Source: Sphingobium sp. HWE2-09
Lineage (GTDB): Bacteria; Pseudomonadota; Alphaproteobacteria; Sphingomonadales; Sphingomonadaceae
Assembly (NCBI RefSeq): GCF_035989265.1
Contig: NZ_JAYKZX010000003.1
Coordinates: 62,001 to 126,000 of the forward strand
Reading direction: 5' to 3'
DNA length: 64,000 nucleotides
This document shows, one piece after another, positions 45,010-54,035 of the stretch (positions within the stretch are counted from its first letter, which is position 1; every line of letters begins with the position of its first letter). A model generated the notes under the pieces. That model saw only the letters and a list, made by a program, of their open reading frames with translations. It did no database searches and was not told the DNA's origin. The translations under genes were made by a program, and so were the position numbers.

Positions 45010-46626
45010 ATGATCCGTCTGTCCGGCCTGAAACTGCCCCTCGATCACTCGGCCGAGGCGATGCCCGCCGCCATCTGCGCGCGCCTTGGCATCGAACCGC
45101 ACGACCTGCGCGGGCATAGCCTGGTGCGCCGGGGCAATGACGCCCGCCGCCGCTCCGCCATCCTGCTGGTCTATACGATCGACGTTGACGTCGCGAACGA
45201 GGCGGCGGTGCTGGCCCGCTTCGAAAACGACCATGACGTCCGCCCGACGCCCGATACGCGCTACAGGTTCGTCACCCACGTCCCGGCCGATTGGCGGGGT
45301 AAGCGCCCGGTCGTCATCGGCGCGGGACCATGCGGCCTGTTCGCGGGCCTCATCCTGGCGCAAATGGGCTTCCGCCCGATCATCCTCGATCGTGGCAAAG
45401 TGGTGCGCGAACGGACCAAGGATACCTGGGGTCTATGGCGCCGCGCCGAGTTGAACCCCGACAGCAATGTCCAGTTCGGCGAAGGCGGGGCGGGCACCTT
45501 TTCCGACGGCAAACTCTATTGCCGGGTGAAAGACCCGCGCTTCCTAGGCCGCAAGGTGCTGGAAGAGTTCGTCGCCGCCGGTGCGCCCGACGACATCCTG
45601 TGGGAAGCGCATCCGCATATCGGCACCTTCCGCCTCGTCACCATGGTCGAAGCGATGCGCCGCCACATCGAGGCGCTGGGCGGTGAATATCGCTGGCAAA
45701 GCCGCGTCGACGATCTAGTGCTGGACCGCACGGGCGAGGGCGAACAGCAGCTGCGCGGCCTGGTGCTGCAGCATGGCAGCGTGATCGATACCGATCATGT
45801 CGTCCTGGCCGTCGGTCACAGCGCGCGCCCGACCTTTGAAATGCTCTACGGTCGCGGCGTCCATATCGAAGCCAAGCCCTTTTCCATCGGCGTGCGGATC
45901 GAACATCCGCAAAGCTGGGTCGACCGCGCCCGCTACGGCCAGTGCGCGGGCCACCCGGATCTGGGCGCAGCATCCTATAGCCTCGCCCATCACTGCGCCA
46001 ATGGCCGCACCGTCTACAGCTTCTGCATGTGCCCGGGCGGCCGGGTCGTCGCCGCCACGTCGGAGGAAGGGCGCGTCGTCACCAACGGCATGAGCCAATA
46101 TAGCCGCGCAGAGTTCAACGCCAATTCGGGCCTGGTCGTCGGCATCGATCCGGCGCGCGATTATCCGGACGGGCCGCTGGCGGGCATCGACCTGCAACGC
46201 CATTGGGAATCGATGGCCTATGTCGCAGGCGGCGCGTCCTACTGGGCGCCGGGCCAGACCGTGGGCGATTTCCTTGCTCGCCGCCCCTCGACGCATTTGG
46301 GCGAGGTGGTCCCGTCCTACAAGCCGGGCGTCACCCCCACCGACCTCACCCAATGCCTGCCCGATTATGTGGTCGAAGCCTTCCACGAAGCGCTGCCCGC
46401 TTTCGGCCGCCAGATCGCCCATTACGACCATCCCGACGCGGTGATGACGGGCGTGGAAACCCGCACCTCGTCCCCCATCCGCATCACCCGCGGCAAGGAT
46501 TTCCAAAGCCTCAACGTCGCGGGTCTTTATCCGGCCGGGGAAGGTGCGGGCTATGCCGGCGGCATCCTGTCCGCCGCGATCGACGGGATCAAGGTGGCAG
46601 AGGCGCTTGCCCGGACCTTGGTCTGA
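45010..46626 (+). CDS. FAD-dependent oxidoreductase (COG2509 type)
   Basis: A 538-residue flavoprotein. A 95-residue N-terminal domain is followed by the dinucleotide fold PVVIGAGPCGLFAGLILAQMG, then VQFGEGGAGTFSDGKLYCR, an FxMCPGG-like FCMCPGGRVVAATSEEG and the terminal LYPAGEGAGYAGGILSAAIDGIKVAEAL. The physiological electron acceptor and substrate are unknown. A TTG ten codons upstream is an alternative start. It follows the PepSY gene by 63 bp and may share its transcript. Confidence 0.9.
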   Translation: MIRLSGLKLPLDHSAEAMPAAICARLGIEPHDLRGHSLVRRGNDARRRSAILLVYTIDVDVANEAAVLARFENDHDVRPTPDTRYRFVTHVPADWRGKRPVVIGAGPCGLFAGLILAQMGFRPIILDRGKVVRERTKDTWGLWRRAELNPDSNVQFGEGGAGTFSDGKLYCRVKDPRFLGRKVLEEFVAAGAPDDILWEAHPHIGTFRLVTMVEAMRRHIEALGGEYRWQSRVDDLVLDRTGEGEQQLRGLVLQHGSVIDTDHVVLAVGHSARPTFEMLYGRGVHIEAKPFSIGVRIEHPQSWVDRARYGQCAGHPDLGAASYSLAHHCANGRTVYSFCMCPGGRVVAATSEEGRVVTNGMSQYSRAEFNANSGLVVGIDPARDYPDGPLAGIDLQRHWESMAYVAGGASYWAPGQTVGDFLARRPSTHLGEVVPSYKPGVTPTDLTQCLPDYVVEAFHEALPAFGRQIAHYDHPDAVMTGVETRTSSPIRITRGKDFQSLNVAGLYPAGEGAGYAGGILSAAIDGIKVAEALARTLV

Positions 46627-46647
46627 ACGCGGCCTGTTCGTCTGGGG

Positions 46648-47259
46648 TCAAAAGTCGATCGAAAAAACGTCCGCGCCCAGGCGGTCCAACTCGCGGGCGT
46701 CATGGGTGACGTACAGGATCTGGATGCGCGTCTGTTGCTGTATCCGCAGGATAAGGCTCAGCAGGTCATCCTTGCGCGCCTGGTCGAGATGGGTGAGCGG
46801 TTCGTCCATCAGCAGGATGCGCGGGGCTGATAACAAGGCGCGGCCGATCGCCACCCGCTGCGCCTCGCCGCCTGACAGGGATGACGGCCAGCGATCCAAA
46901 AGATGGCCGATGCCCAGCAGGTCGATGACGGCCTCTGCATCGGGACCGCTGCCGTCGCGCTTGCTGTAGAACAGGTTCCCCCGCACGCGCCGATGCGGAA
47001 AAAGGCGGCCGCCTTGGAAGATGAAGCCGCATCCGCGTTGCCATGGCGACAGGTCGATGCCGCTTTCGGTGTCGAACAATATGCTGTCCTGGATGACGAT
47101 CCGGCCCCGGTCCGGCTTCAACAGGCCCGCGACCATGTTCAATATCGACGTCTTGCCGACGCCCGATGGCCCGAACAGACCGACGATCGGTTGGTCCGTG
47201 GCGATATGGGCCGCGATCGTCCGATCGCCCAATTTCCGCGCAACGCTGATGTCGATCAT
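46648..47259 (-). CDS. modC: Molybdate ABC transporter ATPase (short ModC)
   Basis: A 203-residue ABC ATPase: Walker A GLFGPSGVGKTS, signature LSGGEAQRVAIGRALL, Walker B RILLMDEPLTHLD, and the switch His in LYVTHDARELD. It lacks the C-terminal TOBE/Mop domain of canonical ModC (about 350 residues), so molybdate feedback sensing is absent. Its start overlaps the modB stop (ATGA), fixing the assignment. It converges on the FAD oxidoreductase gene. Confidence 0.93.
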   Translation of the reverse strand: MIDISVARKLGDRTIAAHIATDQPIVGLFGPSGVGKTSILNMVAGLLKPDRGRIVIQDSILFDTESGIDLSPWQRGCGFIFQGGRLFPHRRVRGNLFYSKRDGSGPDAEAVIDLLGIGHLLDRWPSSLSGGEAQRVAIGRALLSAPRILLMDEPLTHLDQARKDDLLSLILRIQQQTRIQILYVTHDARELDRLGADVFSIDF

Positions 47260-47942
47260 GCCGCCGCCGCCCGCCTGCTCCACCGCGACAGCCATTCCGC
47301 CGCCAGCAGCGCGATGAAGGACAGACCCACCGACAGGAATGTCAGCCGCCAAACCAGCATATCGCCGTTCGCCGTCTGGATCGCTGAATAGATGGCGAGC
47401 GACAGGGTGGTCGTTTCGCCCGGAATGCTGGACACGAAGGTGATGGTGGCGCCGAACTCGCCGATCGACCGCGCAAATCCCAATATCGCCGCGGCCACGA
47501 TGCCGGGCATGGACAGGGGCAGGGTGATGGTCAGGAAGGTGCGGACCGGGGAAGCGCCCAATGTCTGCGCCGCCGCTTCCAACCGGGGATCGACCGCTTC
47601 GATCGACATGCGCATCGCCCGGACCATCAGCGGCATCGCCATGATGGCCGCCGCCAGCGCCGCGCCGGTCCAGCGGAAGAGCAGGCTGATCCCGAACCAG
47701 TCCGCCAGCCAGCGGCCGATGACGCCCTGCGTCCCGAACAGGATGAGCAGCAGCCAGCCGGTGATCACCGGGGGTATGACCAGCGGCAGATGGACCAGCG
47801 CATCGACCAGCAATTTGCCGGGAAAGCGCAACCGCGCCAGCACCCATGCGATGCCGAAGGCGATCGGCAGCATCCCCATCACGGCCACGCCGCCGACCTT
47901 GATCGAGAGGCCGATGATCGACCATTCTTCGGGAGCCAGCAT
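47256..47942 (-). CDS. modB: Molybdate ABC transporter permease
   Basis: A 228-residue inner-membrane permease with five or six hydrophobic segments. It has the ABC permease EAA-type loop EAAAQTLGASPVRTFLTITLPLSMPGIVAAAILGFARSIGEFGATI, characteristic of ModB/CysT proteins. It lies 10 bp after modA and is coupled to modC. Confidence 0.95.
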   Translation of the reverse strand: MLAPEEWSIIGLSIKVGGVAVMGMLPIAFGIAWVLARLRFPGKLLVDALVHLPLVIPPVITGWLLLILFGTQGVIGRWLADWFGISLLFRWTGAALAAAIMAMPLMVRAMRMSIEAVDPRLEAAAQTLGASPVRTFLTITLPLSMPGIVAAAILGFARSIGEFGATITFVSSIPGETTTLSLAIYSAIQTANGDMLVWRLTFLSVGLSFIALLAAEWLSRWSRRAAAA

Positions 47943-47952
47943 CGTCTAGGGT

Positions 47953-48720
47953 TCAGACCCGGGAAAAGCCGTAGCGCGCCAAGATCGCCTGGCCTGGCCG
48001 TGACAGCAGGAAGCGGCGGAACCGCTCGGCATCGGGATGATCGCTGTTCTTGAGGCGCGCGATCGGATAGCGGATCGACGGATGGGTCGAGGCCGGGAAG
48101 ACGCCCACGACCCGGACTTTGCCCGACGCCCGCGCGTCGGTAGCATAGACGATGCCCAGTCGCGCCTCGCCCCGTTCCACCAGCATCAGCGCGGCGCGGA
48201 CATTGTCCGCCCGGGCGACCTTGGCCTCCACGCTCGACCAGACGCCCAGCGCACTGAGCGCCGCCTTGCCATATTTGCCCGCAGGTACGCTGGCCGGATC
48301 GGCCATGGCGAGCCGGGACGATCCCAATGCCCTGGCTATCGCCATGTTCCTGCCGATCGTCAGCCGCACCGGCTGCGTTGTCGGCGCGACCAGCACAAGC
48401 CGGTTGCCGACCAGATCTGCGCGCGTGCCGCGCTGGATCGCACCGGCCTGCTCGACATTGTCCATCCAGTCCTCATCGGCGGAGATGAAGAGATCGGCGG
48501 GCGCGCCTGCCCGAACCTGCCGCGCCAACGCCGAGGAACCGGCAAAGGACAGGACTGGGCGCGCATGGCCCGCCTTCGCCCAGGCATCGGCCGCAGCGGT
48601 CAGCGCGTCCTGCATACTGGCCGCCGCCAGGACCAGCGGTGCGCGCCGTTGCGCGGGCGCAGCGGTGGGCAAAAGGGCGAGGAGGAGGACCGCCAGGACA
48701 GCGCGGCGCAATAGTTTCAT
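47953..48720 (-). CDS. modA: Molybdate-binding periplasmic protein
   Basis: A 255-residue solute-binding protein with a signal peptide ending APAQ, then the ModA pattern: PLVLAAASMQDALTAAADAWAKAG, LSFAGSSALARQVRAGAPADLFISADEDWMD, RLAMADPASVPAGKYGKAAL and LGIVYATDARAS. It presents molybdate or tungstate to ModB. It starts the minus-strand modABC operon, divergent (83 bp) from the molybdopterin oxidoreductase. Confidence 0.96.
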   Translation of the reverse strand: MKLLRRAVLAVLLLALLPTAAPAQRRAPLVLAAASMQDALTAAADAWAKAGHARPVLSFAGSSALARQVRAGAPADLFISADEDWMDNVEQAGAIQRGTRADLVGNRLVLVAPTTQPVRLTIGRNMAIARALGSSRLAMADPASVPAGKYGKAALSALGVWSSVEAKVARADNVRAALMLVERGEARLGIVYATDARASGKVRVVGVFPASTHPSIRYPIARLKNSDHPDAERFRRFLLSRPGQAILARYGFSRV

Positions 48721-48803
48721 GCCCGCACAGTGCGCTGGCTGCTTCGCGGACTCAACCTTTATTGCTTTTGTCGGCGCATTCGATCGGATAGGCGGATACC
48801 GGC

Positions 48804-50468
48804 ATGATCGTGACCAGAACGCTATGCGGCCGATGCGCCATGGGATGCGGCATACGCGCGATGGTGGAGGACAAGGGCGATGTCCTCCTGGAGGGGGATC
48901 GCATCCATCCGGCCAATATGGGGTGGCTCTGCCCTGCGGGTGAAGCGCTCGCGGCGGAGGCAGGATGTGACGACAGGCTGCTCCATCCGCTGTTGGCTGG
49001 AAAGCGCATATCCCGGGATCGGGCCATCGCGCAGGCCGCCCGCCGCCTATCCGACATCGTGGGACGGCATGGGCCAGAAAGCGTCGCATTGCATGTCGCG
49101 GGTGATCTGACGACCGAAGACTATTATGCCGCCAACAAGCTGATGAAGGGCTTCGTCGGCTCCGCCCATATCGACGTGCCCTGGGCCGACACCAGCGCGC
49201 AGGCGCATTGCGCGGCGTTCGGTGAGGATGTCATGCCCACCAGCGTCGAGGATATCGACCGCGCCGAACTGATCCTGGTCATCGGCGCGGAAGCGCTGCG
49301 CCGCCACCCGATGTTGAACCGCCGGGTGGCGCGGGCGCGGGAAGAGCAGGGCGCACTGCTGGCCGTCATCGATCCCGATCCTGCGGCGCGCCGGGTGCCC
49401 GCCGACCTGCATCTGGACCCCGCGCCCGGAAGCATGGCGACGTTGCTCGGCGGCCTGTTGCGGCACTGCCATGACGCCGGGCTTGCCGATCCCGCTTTCC
49501 TGGCCGCCCATGTGCATGTCCCGCCGGACTATTGGGAGGGGTTGCGACCGGGGCATGACCTCTGGTCGGTGGCGCGCGCGACCGGACTGTCCGCAGCACG
49601 CATCCGCGCCTTGCAGGATATGGTCGCGGCCTCGGCACGGATGGTGACGCTGTGCGACGCGAATGCAGGCGAAGGAATGGCGCAAGCGGCGGCGGCTATC
49701 ATCGCGCTGCATCTGGCAACGGGACGCATCGGGCGGCCCGGCGCAGGTCCGTTCCTGTTGCCCGGCGCGCCCAATGCGATGGGTGCGCGGGAAGCGGGAT
49801 GCGGGGCCGATATGCTGGCGGCGCATCATGATTTTGGGGATAGAGCGCTGGACTCATTGCGGCGCTTCTGGTCCGCGCCCAATCTCACGTCCGCGCCCGG
49901 CTTGTCGGGCGACCTTCTGGTCGAAGCGATCGGCGATGGCCGCATCAAGGCGCTGGTGATGCTGGGCGCGGCCCCATCCGCCTGGTTCGATGCACTGCCG
50001 ACCGGTCGGCCTTTCACCCTGTTTGCAGGCGACCGGCTGGACCCGATCCAGGCCGAGCGGATCGATATCGCCCTTCCGATGGCGGGGCTGTTGGAACGGG
50101 ACGGGACGCTGACCAGTGCCGATCGGCTGATCGCCCGACAGCGCCCGGTCCTGCCTTTGTCGGGGGAGGCCCGGCCGGGCTGGTGGATCGTGACGCAGAT
50201 CGCCCGCGCCATGGGCTGGCACGACGCGTTCCATTATGAGCGCCCGGCAGACATCTACCGCGAACATGCGCGCTTGTCGGCCTATCAGCCCGGATCGCAA
50301 CGCCTGTTCAGCCTGCGCCGCCATGCGCCGATATCCAATCCTGCCTATCAGGAACTGACGCCCTGGCGATGGGGCGGCCTGCCCTTTGACGAGGGCCGCT
50401 TTCCCACCCCGGACGGGAAGGCGCGGCTGGTGTGTTTCTGGGATCAGGCCTTCGCGGCGATCGCCTGA
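48804..50468 (+). CDS. Truncated NasA-type molybdopterin oxidoreductase
   Basis: A 554-residue protein of the NapA/NasA/formate dehydrogenase family. The N-terminal 4Fe-4S motif is complete (Cys8, Cys11, Cys15, Cys43). The usual Mo-ligating Cys region aligns by eye as DVPWADTSAQAHCAAFGED, placing Trp127 where NapA/NasA have Cys. The protein stops after FPTPDGKARLV, just before the C-terminal molybdopterin-dinucleotide domain, so it is about 250 to 300 residues short. No electron-transfer partner is adjacent. It is divergent from modABC. Its last 25 bp overlap the convergent glycosyltransferase gene. Confidence 0.85.
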   Translation: MIVTRTLCGRCAMGCGIRAMVEDKGDVLLEGDRIHPANMGWLCPAGEALAAEAGCDDRLLHPLLAGKRISRDRAIAQAARRLSDIVGRHGPESVALHVAGDLTTEDYYAANKLMKGFVGSAHIDVPWADTSAQAHCAAFGEDVMPTSVEDIDRAELILVIGAEALRRHPMLNRRVARAREEQGALLAVIDPDPAARRVPADLHLDPAPGSMATLLGGLLRHCHDAGLADPAFLAAHVHVPPDYWEGLRPGHDLWSVARATGLSAARIRALQDMVAASARMVTLCDANAGEGMAQAAAAIIALHLATGRIGRPGAGPFLLPGAPNAMGAREAGCGADMLAAHHDFGDRALDSLRRFWSAPNLTSAPGLSGDLLVEAIGDGRIKALVMLGAAPSAWFDALPTGRPFTLFAGDRLDPIQAERIDIALPMAGLLERDGTLTSADRLIARQRPVLPLSGEARPGWWIVTQIARAMGWHDAFHYERPADIYREHARLSAYQPGSQRLFSLRRHAPISNPAYQELTPWRWGGLPFDEGRFPTPDGKARLVCFWDQAFAAIA

Positions 50469-51616
50469 AGATGCGATAGCAGCGTGTCGCCATTGGCGGC
50501 CCAGGTGAAGCGCAGCGCCGATTCGCGCACCGCTTCGCGCGTCGGCGGCGCGTTCAATATCGCGCGGATCGCGTCGGCGATCGCTTCGGGTTCCCGTGAG
50601 ACGATCCGGCCCGCCTGCGGCTGATCGAGCAATTCGCGCGCGCCGCCTACATCGGTGATGACGATCGGCGTCCCGCAGGCGAGCGATTCCACCCATGCAT
50701 TGGCCAGCCCTTCGGATTCGGACGGCAGCGCCATCACGTCGGCGGCGGTATAGATGCGCGGCAGCTTATGGTGCGGCACCGAACCCAGGAAGCCGACGCG
50801 TCGTTCGACGCCCAGTTCCTGCGCCAGATTTTCCAGCGTGCGGCGGAACGCGCCCTGGCCCGCCAGCAGCAGCGTAACGTCGGGCAGTAGCGGCAGCGCG
50901 CGGACCAGCAGATCCTGCCCCTTGCGCGGGATCAGCGCGCCGACGCACAGCACGACAGGCCCGCTGAAATCCAGCGCCGCTTTGGCCGCATCGCGATCGC
51001 CCATCTCGAACGTGTCGAGATCGACGCCGGTATAGTGAACGCGGATTTTTTCGGCATTGATGCCCATCCGCGCCATCGACCGCCGCATCGCGTCCGACAC
51101 GGCGAGCAATCCGGCCGCGCCATCGGCCGCCTGCCGGACCATCTTGCGCGTGCCGCGCTGGACGCCCCAATAATGAATGTCGGCGCCGCGCGCCTTGACC
51201 GAATAGGGGATGCCAAGCGCCTTCGACAGGCGTTGCGCCACCGGGCCGTCGGGGAAGAAGAAGCTGGCGTCGATGACGTCGAACGGCTTTTCCGCATGGA
51301 GCCGCTTGACCAGCGGCAGGATCGCGCGGGTCATCGCGCCGACATTGGTGCGCCCGCCGAACTTGGGAATGATCGGGAAGGTGGGTCGATAGACGGTCAG
51401 TTCGCGCCACCGTTCCTTGCGCGGCAGCGCGCGCAGCGGGGCGTAGCGCGCGGCCAGCGACAGCGGCCATGGCGGCAGGCCCACCGGCGCGATCACGGTA
51501 ACGTCGGCTTCGGGCCGACTGGCCAGTTCGCGCGCCTGTCGTTCCACGAACACGCCGAAATTGGGCCGGCTGATGTCGGGAAAGAGGGTCGATAGCATAA
51601 GGACGTTGAGCGCCAT
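50444..51616 (-). CDS. GT4-family glycosyltransferase
   Basis: A 390-residue GT-B glycosyltransferase. The N-terminal acceptor domain starts VLMLSTLFPDISRPNFGVFVERQARELA. The GT4 donor domain shows VVLCVGALIPRKGQDLLVRALPLLPDVTLLLAGQG and the EX7E-like ALPSESEGLANAWVESLACGTPIVITDVGGARELL. The sugar and acceptor are unknown; exopolysaccharide or glycolipid synthesis is likely for the family. It is isolated from other polysaccharide genes. Confidence 0.92.
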   Translation of the reverse strand: MALNVLMLSTLFPDISRPNFGVFVERQARELASRPEADVTVIAPVGLPPWPLSLAARYAPLRALPRKERWRELTVYRPTFPIIPKFGGRTNVGAMTRAILPLVKRLHAEKPFDVIDASFFFPDGPVAQRLSKALGIPYSVKARGADIHYWGVQRGTRKMVRQAADGAAGLLAVSDAMRRSMARMGINAEKIRVHYTGVDLDTFEMGDRDAAKAALDFSGPVVLCVGALIPRKGQDLLVRALPLLPDVTLLLAGQGAFRRTLENLAQELGVERRVGFLGSVPHHKLPRIYTAADVMALPSESEGLANAWVESLACGTPIVITDVGGARELLDQPQAGRIVSREPEAIADAIRAILNAPPTREAVRESALRFTWAANGDTLLSHLQAIAAKA

Positions 51617-51673
51617 GGCCTCTCTTTCGCTGCATAGTCTTTGCGGATGGTTAAGACGGGCGTGACGACTTGG

Positions 51674-52237
51674 CTAGAGCCGTCGGACGAGTTGCACCGC
51701 CACAGCGGCCCATGGCGGGTCGGTCAGCACCATTTGCCGCGCCCCGGACCCCAATGGCAGCATCTGCAACCGGTCGCCTTCCCGCCCGATCAACCGCCCG
51801 AACAGGAAGCGGCCGGCGGGACGCGGGAACAGGATATCGCGATTGAGCGCGCTGGAAAATTCGTCCGGCGCGATGCGGCGGCACCAGATGGCGTCGCCGC
51901 TGCGATAGTCGCCGATGCTGGCGCTGACATGCACGCCGACCATCCCGTCCGATGCGCCGGGCGGGGGGAAGGCCAGCGGCCGGGTCGGCGCACGCGCGCC
52001 GTCCGGACCCAGCAACGCGGCCACCGGCACTTCCGCCTGGCCCGGCAGGGCAACCAGTTCGGACGTGGTGGCGCCCAGCGCCAGCGCGATGCGGTTGAGC
52101 CATTTGACCGATACGGTCCGGGTACCGGTTTCCAGCCGCCCGATCGTCTGCGCAGTGGTGGGCGGATCGCATAGCGCGCCCACCTGTTCGAGCGTCAGTC
52201 CCTTGGCCTTGCGAACCTCGCGGATGCGGGTGATCAT
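51674..52237 (-). CDS. XRE-family regulator with LexA-like C-terminal domain
   Basis: A 187-residue protein with an N-terminal HTH_XRE domain (1-60: ITRIREVRKAKGLTLEQVGALCDPPTTAQTIGRLETGTRTVSVKWLNRIALAL) and a C-terminal beta-rich domain (about 100-187) similar in layout to S24/phage-repressor domains. I see no clear Ser/Lys protease pair. It is divergent from the DUF6456 gene; AACC-5-GGTT (52257-52269) between them is a possible operator. Confidence 0.82.
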   Translation of the reverse strand: MITRIREVRKAKGLTLEQVGALCDPPTTAQTIGRLETGTRTVSVKWLNRIALALGATTSELVALPGQAEVPVAALLGPDGARAPTRPLAFPPPGASDGMVGVHVSASIGDYRSGDAIWCRRIAPDEFSSALNRDILFPRPAGRFLFGRLIGREGDRLQMLPLGSGARQMVLTDPPWAAVAVQLVRRL

Positions 52238-52337
52238 GATGTCCTCGACATTAAAGAACCTATTTGGTTTCCTCTTTCCTACAAACTATCCGCGATGGCA
52301 AGGCTGCTTCCGTCGATTCCGCCGGAAAGGAAATGCC

Positions 52338-52790
52338 GTGGCCGCCACCCATGTCGAACAGATGATCGAAGACCCCGATGGCCGTCCGCAGGCGGTGCAG
52401 GTGCATATCGGCGAATCGCCGATCGCCTGGCTGCATGCGCGCGGCCATTTGAGCGAGCGCCATTATCTGGCGGGCGACCTGCTGCGCCGCGATTGGGAAA
52501 AGGCCGGGCTGGGCGCGCGCATCACCATGCGATGGGACGCCGCACCGCGCAGCGCGCGGGGTTCGGCCGGGGCTGGCGATCCGACCCTGGCGCAACTGGC
52601 GGCGCGCGATCGGTTCGATGGGGCCATTCGGGCTGCCGGACCTGGCCTGTCGGATATATTGTGGCGGGTCGCCTGTGCGGGCGAAGGACTGGTCGCGGCG
52701 GAAAAGGCGCTTGGCTGGCCCAGTCGCGCGGGCAAGCTGGTGCTGACTTTGGCGCTGGATCGGGTGGCGGGATGGTATCGGGTGGCTTGA
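52338..52790 (+). CDS. DUF6456-domain protein
   Basis: A 150-residue protein: a short N-terminal strand, then HLSERHYLAGDLLRRDWEKAGLGARITMRWDA, RFDGAIRAAGPGLSDILWRVACAGEGLVAAEKALGWPSRAGKLVLTLALDRVAGWY. This matches the DUF6456 pattern of alphaproteobacteria, thought to resemble DNA-binding or replication-related helices; no function is established. The GTG start is preceded by GGAAAGGA. It is divergent from the XRE regulator, a plausible regulator-target pair. Confidence 0.78.
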   Translation: MAATHVEQMIEDPDGRPQAVQVHIGESPIAWLHARGHLSERHYLAGDLLRRDWEKAGLGARITMRWDAAPRSARGSAGAGDPTLAQLAARDRFDGAIRAAGPGLSDILWRVACAGEGLVAAEKALGWPSRAGKLVLTLALDRVAGWYRVA

Positions 52791-52818
52791 ATATTCGACC
52801 CCGCACGCTTGGCAAGGC

Positions 52819-53361
52819 TTAGGCGATCATGCCTGCGCCCAATAACAGCAGCAGCTTCACGTCCATCGCATAGCCCTGCTCTCGCCATGCGGCGATCTGA
52901 TCGGGCAAGCTATCAAGCGCAATGCGATGGACCTGGATATCCTCACCATCCACCCCGCCGCCTGCGCCGGTTTTCTGTAAGTCGTGCGCGCGGAACAGCG
53001 TGAAACTTTCCGACACCATGCCCGGCGAGCTGTAGAATTGGCCCAGCGATTCGAGGCGGTCGGGGCGGAACCCGGTTTCTTCTTCCAACTCGCGCGCCGC
53101 TGCGATGCTGGCATCCTCGCCCTCCTGTTCGTCGCCGACCAAGCCTGCGGGCAGTTCGATGCAGCGTCGGCCCAGCGGAACGCGATATTGATCGACCAGC
53201 AAGACATGCCGCCCATCCGGCCCTTCATCGATCGCCAGTATGACGGCGGCGTGGATACCGCGCGCCCGGCCGACATATTCCCATTTGCCGCGCTTCTTCG
53301 CGGTGATGAAGCGGCCCGTCCACATCACTTCTTCCGGCGCAGTCCGGTCGGGGTCGGTCAT
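52819..53361 (-). CDS. NUDIX hydrolase, ADP-ribose pyrophosphatase type
   Basis: A 180-residue NUDIX enzyme. The complete Nudix box runs from GDEQEGE through REL to EEETGF (GX5EX7REUXEEXGU). IELPAGLVGDEQ before it and QFYSSPGMVSESFTLF after it are typical of ADP-ribose/nucleotide-sugar pyrophosphatases. It begins inside the stop of the upstream TPM gene (ATGA), so it is the last gene of the lemA-TPM-TPM-nudix operon. Confidence 0.92.
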   Translation of the reverse strand: MTDPDRTAPEEVMWTGRFITAKKRGKWEYVGRARGIHAAVILAIDEGPDGRHVLLVDQYRVPLGRRCIELPAGLVGDEQEGEDASIAAARELEEETGFRPDRLESLGQFYSSPGMVSESFTLFRAHDLQKTGAGGGVDGEDIQVHRIALDSLPDQIAAWREQGYAMDVKLLLLLGAGMIA

Positions 53362-54035
53362 AATTCGATCAGCCTGTCGGGCAGTTCGTTGATGTCGTCG
53401 GCATCGCGCGGAAAATGCGGGGCCAGCACCAGGCCGACTTGGCGGACCGCCGCCGCCATGCCTTCGCCTGCACGGCCCGCGCGGATCGCATCGATCAGCT
53501 TCGCCATGGCGTCGCCCCAGGCTTCGGGCGCAACCTTTTCGTTGATCGCGCGGTCGGCAACGATCTCGGCCCGATGCTCGTCGAGCGACAGATAGATGAG
53601 CACGCCGGTGCGCCCGGTGGTGCGGGCTTCGGCGGCGGTGCGAAACAGCAGGATGGCGCGCCGCCGCACGCGCCGCGCCTTGGTCGCGCGCGGGGTCACC
53701 AGCATGCGCAGCGGCATGATCGCCAGCAGATAGCGCACGAGGAGAAATTTCAGGATGAGAAGGCCCAGCAGCCCCGTCAGCAATTTCCAGTCCGCCAGTT
53801 CATGCTCCCAATCGAGCAGGAGCATCGACAGGAAAGCGCGCAGCGGCGCGGGGAAGGCGGCCATCAGCGCCAGCGCGATAAACACAACCGCCGCCGCCCA
53901 ACTCAGCCCCACGTCATGATAGCTGTCGGACCGGCGCGCGACGATCGTGACGATTTCGCCCGATGTGTGCGATTCGGCTTCCGTCACGGCGGCGGAAACC
54001 AGCGCATGGTCGGCCTGTGTCAGATGAAGTTGCAT
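53358..54035 (-). CDS. TPM-domain membrane protein
   Basis: A 225-residue protein with a TPM domain split by membrane segments. The N-terminal half has AVTEAESHTSGEIVTIVARRSDSYHDVG. Two hydrophobic regions follow (about 47-70 and 88-108), then a C-terminal half with TGVLIYLSLDEHRAEIVADRAINEKV. The ATG at 54035 shares a base with the previous stop (TGATG), supporting coupling and this start. The role is unknown; TPM proteins help photosystem repair in plants and are phosphatase-like. Confidence 0.88.
   Translation of the reverse strand: MQLHLTQADHALVSAAVTEAESHTSGEIVTIVARRSDSYHDVGLSWAAAVVFIALALMAAFPAPLRAFLSMLLLDWEHELADWKLLTGLLGLLILKFLLVRYLLAIMPLRMLVTPRATKARRVRRRAILLFRTAAEARTTGRTGVLIYLSLDEHRAEIVADRAINEKVAPEAWGDAMAKLIDAIRAGRAGEGMAAAVRQVGLVLAPHFPRDADDINELPDRLIEL

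Noticed and set aside
48721..48803. ModE box or molybdenum-cofactor riboswitch between modA and the oxidoreductase
   Set aside because: The 83-bp region shows no ATCGCTATATA-type palindrome and is too short for the riboswitch.
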